This document shows positions 57,520 to 64,000 of a stretch of 64,000 bases of DNA, piece after piece (the stretch's first letter is position 1; each line of letters starts with the position of its first letter). Where the stretch lies: contig NZ_LZEW01000012.1 of NCBI RefSeq assembly GCF_001676155.1, positions 434,001-498,000 of the forward strand, given 5' to 3'. Origin of the DNA: Morganella psychrotolerans (GTDB lineage: Bacteria > Pseudomonadota > Gammaproteobacteria > Enterobacterales > Enterobacteriaceae). The translations under genes were made by a program, and so were the position numbers. A model generated the notes under the pieces. The model searched no databases. It saw nothing but the letters and a program-made list of their open reading frames with translations, and had not been told where the DNA came from.

Positions 57520-58230
57520 ATGGGGAGGATTTTGCGGTTTCTGCGGAAAATAGTTATTTTTGTTATGTTGTTATGGGTAACAATGATAATTTTGTTCGCA
57601 TTTCTCCCTGTTCCCTATTCTATGGTGATGCTGGAAAGACAGGTTTCAGCATGGGCAACATTTAATTTTTCTTATGTCGCCCGCAGCACATGGGCAGGCG
57701 AAAGTGCCATTTCCCCTTATATGAAGCTGGCAGTGATTGCATCAGAAGATCAACGCTTCCCTGATCATCACGGATTTGATTTTGACGCAATTTCCGATGC
57801 GCTCTCACAAAGCAGTAAAAAAGGGCATTCATCCAGAGGCGCGTCCACACTGACACAGCAGACAGTGAAAAATCTATTCTTGTGGGACGGACGTAGTTGG
57901 GCGCGTAAGGGGCTGGAAACGTTACTGACGCCGGGTGTGGAACTTATCTGGTCAAAATCCAGGATCCTGACGGTCTATCTCAATATTGCCGAGTTCGGAC
58001 CGGGGATTTTTGGTGTGGAAGCGGCATCACAGCACTTTTTCCGTAAAAGTGCCAAAAATTTGACTGCGGCGCAGGCAGCTCTGCTGGCCGCAGTATTACC
58101 TAATCCGCATCGTCTGCGCGCGGATAAGCCATCTGCTTATGTGCGCGGGCGTCAGCAATGGATTTTACACCAGATGCAACTGCTGGGCGGGACCGGGTTC
58201 CTGGAGAAAAATAACCTTACAGATAAGTAA
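57520..58230 (+). CDS. mtgA: Monofunctional peptidoglycan transglycosylase MtgA
   Basis: Glycosyltransferase family 51 enzyme that polymerises lipid II glycan strands at the division site. The 236 residues have an N-terminal membrane helix (about 10-32), the catalytic motif [15 protein letters not shown] (near 75), [15 protein letters not shown] and [13 protein letters not shown]. An ATG with AGGGA spacing is preferred over a GTG four codons upstream. Coupled to elbB. Confidence 0.95.
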   Translation: MGRILRFLRKIVIFVMLLWVTMIILFAFLPVPYSMVMLERQVSAWATFNFSYVARSTWAGESAISPYMKLAVIASEDQRFPDHHGFDFDAISDALSQSSKKGHSSRGASTLTQQTVKNLFLWDGRSWARKGLETLLTPGVELIWSKSRILTVYLNIAEFGPGIFGVEAASQHFFRKSAKNLTAAQAALLAAVLPNPHRLRADKPSAYVRGRQQWILHQMQLLGGTGFLEKNNLTDK

Positions 58231-58433
58231 CCGGAATACAGTCAATCCCCTTATTATTTCGTATTGTTTAGCCTTAACGATAAGTATAAGTGATGAGAGT
58301 AACGGGATTGGTAAGTTTGGTATAATTCTCTTAGTATTCGTTATTTATTGATATATCCTGTTTTTTTTTATCAATGCAGATCATCATGCGTTATTTACCG
58401 GCAGGAACAGCAACCGGAACAGCAGAGTAAAAA

Positions 58434-58456
58434 AAACCTGACTGCGGGTCAGGTTT
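58434..58456. terminator. Terminator of dolP
   Basis: AAACCTGAC / GTCAGGTTT stem preceded by an A-run, i.e. T-run on the minus strand, after the dolP stop. Confidence 0.85.
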
Positions 58457-58480
58457 CTTATCTGTTTCTGAAAGTCCCGG

Positions 58481-59053
58481 TTAATTGAGCCAGGTAAAGG
58501 CGGTGGTGACTTTCTTCGCGCCGTCGGTTTCACTGGCAATTTTTGCCGCGGCAGCGCCTTCCTGACGCGTTACCACACCTAACAGAAAAATCTCTCCGTT
58601 TTCAGTCAGCACTTTAATATTAGCCGATTTTACCGCGTCACTGGTCAGTAACTTGGAGCGGACTTTGGTGGTTATCCATGCATCTTTTGATGCGGTGCCC
58701 AAATCGACAGGGGCTCCCTGACGGACTTCGTTGTAGACCATTTCGGTTCCGTCAACTTTAGCGGCAATTTCTTTTGCGCGCCGCGCCAGAGACAAATCAT
58801 CAGCCTGACCAATCAGCAGGACTTTTCCCTGATAGGCAACAGGGACAATACGCGCCTGTTTGATATCTTTATCTTTATTGAGCTGGCCACTGACACGGGC
58901 TTCTAATGTGCCGTCATCGACCTGTGTACCGACAGAGCGGGGGTCTGTGGCGGCCTTGGTTGCAACAGCCGCAGATCCGACGATAGCTGCGCCGATACAT
59001 CCCTGTAACAGTAATGCGGTACAGACAAGTGCTGCCACGGGCACGATTCTCAT
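58481..59053 (-). CDS. dolP: Division/outer-membrane-stress lipoprotein DolP (YraP)
   Basis: Outer-membrane lipoprotein with two BON domains that binds anionic phospholipid at the division site and supports BamA. The 190 residues begin with a lipoprotein signal (lipobox LLLQGC). BON1 is at about 45-115 and BON2 at about 120-188. Downstream of diaA; a sigma-E-dependent gene in E. coli. Confidence 0.96.
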   Translation of the reverse strand: MRIVPVAALVCTALLLQGCIGAAIVGSAAVATKAATDPRSVGTQVDDGTLEARVSGQLNKDKDIKQARIVPVAYQGKVLLIGQADDLSLARRAKEIAAKVDGTEMVYNEVRQGAPVDLGTASKDAWITTKVRSKLLTSDAVKSANIKVLTENGEIFLLGVVTRQEGAAAAKIASETDGAKKVTTAFTWLN

Positions 59054-59062
59054 AATATCTCC

Positions 59063-59653
59063 TTAGTCTTCCTGATGGGGGAAAAGGGTATTGTCGATTA
59101 AATCACATAAACAATTTACCGTCAGCATATGCACTTCCTGTATGCGAACACTGCGTTGTGACGGCACGCGGATTTCAACATCCTGCGGACCCAGTAATCC
59201 GGCGAGTTCCCCGCCATCGTAGCCCGTCAGGGCAACAATAGTCATATCGCGGGTAACCGCAGCTTCGACAGCTTTAATAATATTACGGCTGTTTCCGTGT
59301 GTGGAAATGGCCAGTAATACATCACCTGTCTGTCCGATAGCCCGGACTTGTTTAGCATAAATCTCATCCTGCTGCCGGTTGGCGGCAATCGCCGTCATCA
59401 CGACGTTATCTGTATTCAGCGCCAGTGCAGGTAAGCTCGGACGTTCAGTCTCAAAGCGGTGGATCATACTGGTGGCGAAGCGTGATGCCGTCGCCGCTGA
59501 ACCGCCGTTTCCGCAACAGAGTATTTTATTGCCATTTAATAAAGACTGAACCATCATCATGGCCGCCCGGGAAATGGCATCCGGCAGTGCTTCTGCTGCC
59601 GCAATCTGAGTCTGAATACTTTCAGTAAAACACTGTTTGATTCTATCTAACAC
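59063..59653 (-). CDS. diaA: DnaA initiator-associating protein DiaA
   Basis: SIS-domain tetramer that binds DnaA and promotes timely initiation at oriC. The 196 residues are very close to E. coli: [27 protein letters not shown] and [14 protein letters not shown]. The start is GTG (MLDRIKQCF). An ERIC-like repeat lies between it and the upstream operon partner yraN. Confidence 0.96.
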   Translation of the reverse strand: MLDRIKQCFTESIQTQIAAAEALPDAISRAAMMMVQSLLNGNKILCCGNGGSAATASRFATSMIHRFETERPSLPALALNTDNVVMTAIAANRQQDEIYAKQVRAIGQTGDVLLAISTHGNSRNIIKAVEAAVTRDMTIVALTGYDGGELAGLLGPQDVEIRVPSQRSVRIQEVHMLTVNCLCDLIDNTLFPHQED

Positions 59654-59679
59654 GTTAGGGCCTGCTATTAGCGACGGGT

Positions 59680-59755
59680 TATACCCTTATTCATTCAAAT
59701 TGCAGGTTCGTTGGCGGAACTCAGCCTGCCTGCATCCTGAACGACGTCGGGTATA
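59680..59755. repeat. ERIC-like repeat, short form (76 bp)
   Basis: TATACCCTTATTCATTCA and CTGAACGACGTCGGGTATA ends. The interior has TTGCAGGTTCGTTGGCGG then jumps to CCTGCATC, so the central hairpin portion is deleted. It lies between yraN and diaA in an otherwise compact operon. Confidence 0.82.
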
Positions 59756-59760
59756 TTACA

Positions 59761-60123
59761 TTAATAAAAGTCAGTATGACCAAAGGCGTTTTTCAGCCAT
59801 TCGACATGGTCACCGGTTATGGCGCAAATGTCAAAACGACAGTCGCAGGTCATCATGCTCAGCTGCCGCTTAGACAACCAGCAGGCGGCAGCATACAGTA
59901 ACCGGCGCTGCTTGGTTTTGGTGACACTGGCCGCAGCACCGCCATACAGTGCATTGCGGCGGTAACGGACTTCGGTAAATACCAATGTGCCGTTATCCTG
60001 CATAATTAAATCGATTTCACCACGGCGAAACCGGACGTTTTGTGCAACAAACGTCAGTCCCTGACTCTCCAGCCAGATCCTGGCAGATTGTTCGTACTGC
60101 CGGCCTGTCAGCCATCTAAGCAT
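59761..60123 (-). CDS. yraN: UPF0102 endonuclease-like protein YraN
   Basis: Small protein of the restriction-endonuclease-like UPF0102 family, 120 residues. The nuclease-fold motif [20 protein letters not shown] (near 33-52) is intact. Function is not established; conserved next to lpoA and diaA. Last residues FGHTDFY. Confidence 0.93.
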   Translation of the reverse strand: MLRWLTGRQYEQSARIWLESQGLTFVAQNVRFRRGEIDLIMQDNGTLVFTEVRYRRNALYGGAAASVTKTKQRRLLYAAACWLSKRQLSMMTCDCRFDICAITGDHVEWLKNAFGHTDFY

Positions 60124-60201
60124 AAATACGCCATCCCTGTGAATCTATTATGCCAAACAGAACGGGGTGACATCCGGTCACCCTCAAAAATCAGATAAAA
60201 C

Positions 60202-62004
60202 TTAGTTGGCAGATGCCAGCGGTGTGATGTTGCCCTGCTTAAAGACAAGCCACGGAAGCCGGCGGTAAACCGTACAATTATCCGTAATGGAGAGGTCACC
60301 ACTCGCACCGTTCATGCGCAGGGAATGGCTCTGCATATCCCCGTACTGATTTGCCAGGCGCCAGGCATCCATTCCCATGGCATACAGCCGGACGCGGGTA
60401 TAGTCATTACCAAACCGCCCTGCGACCTGACTCAGTAACTGCGGATTACCACCTGCAATTAACGGAATGTCAGTCAGTCTCAGACCTTCCATCTCAAACT
60501 GAAAATCTTTGCCGGTGCCTGCTTTATTGCTGCGGGAGCTGGCATAAAAGGCCGGGCGTCCGCGGGCACTGGTGGCAAATTCCAGCATCGGTTTAATATA
60601 CGTCAGTTGATCCGATGTGGCGATAATATAGACAGAGTCTACTCCGCCACCGGCTGGCTCCGGCTGGCTCACCAGACCTTCAGTCTGTGCGGTCTGCTGT
60701 GATGCAGGAATAACCGGGACACCGGAAAGCGGGATTGCACTGCCGGGATTTCCGGAGAACGTCTGGTGGCGCACAACGCCGCCGCCGTTTTTCTGCCATT
60801 CATCAGCAAAGCTTTGCGCAATACGGCGACCGAAGCTGTTGTCCTGCGTCAGTACCAGCGGTGCGGATTTATTTTCCTGACGGATAAACTGCGCGGCATT
60901 GCGGGCTTCATCCTCAGGTGAGAGTGAAAAATAGCAGACATTCGGCTTGGCAATTGGTGTGTCTAATTCATTGAGCGCAAGAATATTCAGAGGTGTATTG
61001 CTTGATGCGAGAGCCGTAACATCACCTTTGAACAATGGCCCGACAATCAAATCCATGCCATCAGCCTGTGCCTGTGCCAGTAATGTTGTGAGCGGCTGGC
61101 TGTCGGTGTCGTAGATTTTTACGTCTGTGACACTGCGGGCTTCTCCGCTGTATGGCTGAGCCTGCGGAGCGGATGTTGCGGCAGGTTCCTGTGCCGCTGC
61201 CACGACCGGGCTGGCAGCCGTTGCGCCGTCACTGTCTGTATTATTTGATGGCGCACCATTAGCCTGATCAGGCGTGCTGATATCTTTATCCGGATCTGCG
61301 GCACTGACAGTGGTTTGTGCAGCCACCGGTTCCGTTGTCAGCGCAGGCTGACCTGCAGGCGCCTGTGTTGTTGTCTGCTGATAGCCGCTGGTAAAGTTTG
61401 CCTCACCGTTTTGTGCATCAGTAAAGCCCTGACGGATAGCATCACCCATCAGTTTTGCCTGACCACTCAGCGGCAGAAAGAGCGCGACGCGGGCATTTTT
61501 CCCGGTCTGATTGTACATGCTGCTCATGGACTGGATTAAATCCTGCGGCAGAAGTTTTGCCGCCGGGTTTTCCGGATAACGGATTTGCCAGTCACCGATG
61601 GCGGCAAGCAGTGCTTTTTGATCCTGCTGGTTGCCCTGCCAGACGATCAGGAGATCCATCCAGCCACGCAACGTGGTTTCATCGGCGTTAATCTGAACCT
61701 TGTTGCGCTCATCAGGTGAAAAACGTGTTAGCATCAGCCAGGTTTCGTTAATGTTTTGCTGGTGTGCGTCCGGGTCGGTGAGCAGTGGCTCCTGAGCGAT
61801 AAATGCACGGACGGCATCCATTGACGGCTGTCCGGCGGCAGCATCGATAACCCGCTGATATTGCTGAACCAGCGTTTCCGGTTGGTTTTTGCCACCTGTA
61901 CCCGCAGTTTGATTATCGAGCGTACACCCTGAGATAATCAATGTTGAAAATAATGCGGTACAAAGTAATTGCTTGCGGTAACGCGATAAAGTTAAGGAAA
62001 ACAT
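60202..62004 (-). CDS. lpoA: Penicillin-binding protein activator LpoA
   Basis: Outer-membrane lipoprotein that activates PBP1A from outside the peptidoglycan. The 600 residues start with a lipoprotein signal (lipobox IISGC). They continue with a TPR-like N-domain, a low-complexity Ala/Pro/Gln/Asp region (about 235-330), and a periplasmic-binding-protein-like C-domain. ATG at 62004 gives MFSLTLSRYRKQ; the frame is open to 62208 but that part has no similarity. Divergent from rsmI, first gene of lpoA-yraN-diaA-dolP. Confidence 0.95.
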   Translation of the reverse strand: MFSLTLSRYRKQLLCTALFSTLIISGCTLDNQTAGTGGKNQPETLVQQYQRVIDAAAGQPSMDAVRAFIAQEPLLTDPDAHQQNINETWLMLTRFSPDERNKVQINADETTLRGWMDLLIVWQGNQQDQKALLAAIGDWQIRYPENPAAKLLPQDLIQSMSSMYNQTGKNARVALFLPLSGQAKLMGDAIRQGFTDAQNGEANFTSGYQQTTTQAPAGQPALTTEPVAAQTTVSAADPDKDISTPDQANGAPSNNTDSDGATAASPVVAAAQEPAATSAPQAQPYSGEARSVTDVKIYDTDSQPLTTLLAQAQADGMDLIVGPLFKGDVTALASSNTPLNILALNELDTPIAKPNVCYFSLSPEDEARNAAQFIRQENKSAPLVLTQDNSFGRRIAQSFADEWQKNGGGVVRHQTFSGNPGSAIPLSGVPVIPASQQTAQTEGLVSQPEPAGGGVDSVYIIATSDQLTYIKPMLEFATSARGRPAFYASSRSNKAGTGKDFQFEMEGLRLTDIPLIAGGNPQLLSQVAGRFGNDYTRVRLYAMGMDAWRLANQYGDMQSHSLRMNGASGDLSITDNCTVYRRLPWLVFKQGNITPLASAN

Positions 62005-62064
62005 ACTGTACCCGGTTATAGTTTTCTGAAAGCTCAATTCTAATGTGATCATCTGGATGAAACA

Positions 62065-62937
62065 ATGAATCAACCTAATCGAGCCGTGGTTGCGGCAGCG
62101 ACACTGTATGTTGTGCCGACACCTATCGGCAATCTGAACGACATCACTGCGCGCGCCCTGGAGGTTCTTACGCATGTCGATCTGATTGCGGCTGAAGATA
62201 CACGGCATACCGGTTTGTTACTTTCTCATTTCGGGATTAATAACCGGCTGTTTGCGCTGCATGATCATAATGAACAGTATAAAGCAGATCAATTAATTAC
62301 CAAATTACAGTCCGGGACGAGTATCGCATTAGTCTCCGATGCAGGTACACCATTAATTAACGATCCCGGCTATCATCTTGTCCGCCGTGCCCGTGAGGCG
62401 GGGCTGACTGTTATCCCGCTGCCCGGCGCCTGCGCTGCGGTGACAGCACTGAGTGCAGCAGGTCTGCCGTCGGATCGTTTTTGTTACGAAGGGTTTCTGC
62501 CGGCAAAAACAAAGAGCCGTCAGGACACATTGCAGGCGCTGGCAGAAGAGCCGAGAACACTGATTTTCTATGAATCTACGCATCGTCTTCTGGATACGCT
62601 GGCAGATATGGTCACCGTGTGGGGCGCTGAGCGCTATGTTGTGCTGGCGCGGGAGCTGACAAAGACCTGGGAGTCAATTCAGGGCAAACCGGTCGGCGAA
62701 TTACTGGCGTGGGTTCTGGAAGATGAGAATCGCCGTAAAGGTGAGATGGTCCTGATTGTTGAGGGCGCGAAGCCGGTTCAGAATGATGACTTCAGCCCGG
62801 AAATTTTGCGCGCGCTGGCGATTATTCAAAAAGAACTGCCGCCGAAAAAAGCCGCCGCAATTGTGGCTGAGATTTACGGCGTGAAGAAAAATGCGCTGTA
62901 TCGTTATACCCTGGAGAGCGACACGCCGGAAGAATGA
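62065..62937 (+). CDS. rsmI: 16S rRNA 2'-O-ribose C1402 methyltransferase RsmI
   Basis: SAM-dependent tetrapyrrole-methylase-fold enzyme that methylates the ribose of C1402 in the 30S decoding centre. The 290 residues show [42 protein letters not shown] and ELTKTWES. Divergent from lpoA; rnpB follows. Confidence 0.96.
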   Translation: MNQPNRAVVAAATLYVVPTPIGNLNDITARALEVLTHVDLIAAEDTRHTGLLLSHFGINNRLFALHDHNEQYKADQLITKLQSGTSIALVSDAGTPLINDPGYHLVRRAREAGLTVIPLPGACAAVTALSAAGLPSDRFCYEGFLPAKTKSRQDTLQALAEEPRTLIFYESTHRLLDTLADMVTVWGAERYVVLARELTKTWESIQGKPVGELLAWVLEDENRRKGEMVLIVEGAKPVQNDDFSPEILRALAIIQKELPPKKAAAIVAEIYGVKKNALYRYTLESDTPEE

Positions 62938-62977
62938 TGCATTTCCCGTCATTCAGCCTTTCCGGACGGACTTATTC

Positions 62978-63006
62978 TGTACATCGGCAGGAAAGCCGCT
63001 TATAAT
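62978..63006 (+). promoter_or_regulatory. rnpB promoter
   Basis: A perfect TATAAT at 63001-63006 lies about 7 bases before the RNA start. TGTACA at 62978-62983 is a weak -35 at 17-base spacing. Confidence 0.65.
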
Positions 63007-63013
63007 CCGCCCC

Positions 63014-63386
<373 letters not shown>

Positions 63387-63390
63387 TATA

Positions 63391-63419
63391 AAAACCCCGC
63401 GTCTGACGCGGGGTTTTTT
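63391..63419 (+). terminator. Terminator of rnpB
   Basis: AACCCCGCGT(ctg)ACGCGGGGTT hairpin preceded by A-run and followed by six T. Confidence 0.92.
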
Positions 63420-63437
63420 CATTTCAGCCGGACTGAA

Positions 63438-64000
63438 TCAGGCGATGATATCAATCAAAAGCGCCCTGCAATCTGTCCGTGCGTGAAACGTGACTTCCCG
63501 GCTGTCCTGAATAAAGGCGCCGTCACCACACTCAACCATTTCCTGCTTCTGCCCGTCACCGGCAACAACACATCCGTGTATTGACTGATAAAATGCCCGC
63601 CTGCCATACAGAGGCAGGGTGAATGAATCGCCTGCCCGAATATTCAGATGAGAGATCCTGATCCCCTGCTGTAAATCAATACTGCCGTTTTCACCATCCG
63701 GTGAGGCAATCAGCTGAACCGGAGCAGATGTCAGCGTGAGTGACTGTGCGCCTCCGCGGGAGGCGCCGGGAACGGCACGCAGCCAGATCTGAATACGGGT
63801 CAGCGGTGACTCACCGCAGGGATTGGTTTCGGTATAACTGACGCCCTTGCGTGGCGAGAAAAACCGGCACTCATCCTGTTTATTTTCAAGATACAGCCCG
63901 TCATTGTCACGAATGTCGTGTTTCCCTCTCAGGATCAGGTTTACAATATCCACATCAGGATAGGATTTGGGCTGGAATCCGGCACCGGGTGCCAGAACTT
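63438..64000 (-). CDS. yhaK: Pirin-like bicupin YhaK, 5' part outside window
   Basis: Pirin-family bicupin resembling E. coli YhaK (about 233 residues), proposed as a redox-stress marker. The visible C-terminal part, about 187 codons, contains VLAPGAGFQPKSYPDVDIVN, the segment PLTRIQIWLRAVPG and the ending ECGDGAFIQDSREV...RALLIDIIA. The reading frame runs to the right edge. A GTG at 63953 is internal (VDIVNL), not the start. Convergent with rnpB. Confidence 0.85.
   Translation of the reverse strand, partial: VLAPGAGFQPKSYPDVDIVNLILRGKHDIRDNDGLYLENKQDECRFFSPRKGVSYTETNPCGESPLTRIQIWLRAVPGASRGGAQSLTLTSAPVQLIASPDGENGSIDLQQGIRISHLNIRAGDSFTLPLYGRRAFYQSIHGCVVAGDGQKQEMVECGDGAFIQDSREVTFHARTDCRALLIDIIA

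Overview
The window reads as a chromosomal segment of a gammaproteobacterium of the order Enterobacterales. Nearly every gene has a close counterpart and often the same neighbours as in Escherichia coli. The mid-range base composition, ERIC-family repeats and the changed order in a few places fit Morganellaceae, and Morganella best, because Proteus and Providencia are much more AT-rich. That assignment is inference; a 16S rRNA or whole-genome comparison would settle it. No prophage, insertion sequence, CRISPR array, tRNA or 5S/16S/23S rRNA is visible. The RNA genes seen are rnpB and the sRNA arcZ.

Layout, left to right. (1) 1-7.1 kb: end of aroQ, acuI, then mreBCD-maf-rng (cell shape, nucleotide pool, RNA processing). 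(2) 7.1-16.4 kb: yhdP, a Nit-type amidase, tldD, a barnase-type exported RNase and its barstar inhibitor, then convergent darP (yjgA) and pmbA (tldE). (3) 16.4-25.3 kb: rnk, and on the minus strand yrbG-kdsD-kdsC-lptC-lptA-lptB-rpoN-hpf-ptsN-rapZ-ptsO (LPS synthesis and export, sigma-54, nitrogen PTS). (4) 25.3-31 kb: three tandem ERIC-type repeats, then mlaFEDCB-ibaG-murA (outer-membrane lipid asymmetry, peptidoglycan). (5) 31-41.2 kb: degS and degQ, adjacent in E. coli, are here separated by a sulfur block of tauABCD and divergent cysJI, which together could turn taurine into sulfide. (6) 41.4-45.9 kb: zapG, zapE, rplM-rpsI, sspA-sspB. (7) 46-47.7 kb: an AT-rich accessory slot with a broken lipoprotein carrying two retropepsin-like lobes and a PDZ domain. 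(8) 47.7-64 kb: gltD/gltB, arcB with arcZ opposite its end, elbB, mtgA, dolP-diaA-yraN-lpoA, rsmI, rnpB and part of yhaK.

Three themes stand out. First, six homopolymer runs each appear one base too long (mreD, tauB, cysJ, degQ and twice in the retropepsin gene). Removing one base restores a family-typical frame every time, so either the consensus over-calls homopolymers or the lineage is a mutator. Second, the barnase homologue has cysteines exactly at barnase positions 43 and 80, a pair known as an engineered disulfide, and lies between the genes of the two TldD/TldE protease subunits. Third, ERIC-like repeats occur as full, shortened, end-only and triple-tandem forms, several of them inside operons.
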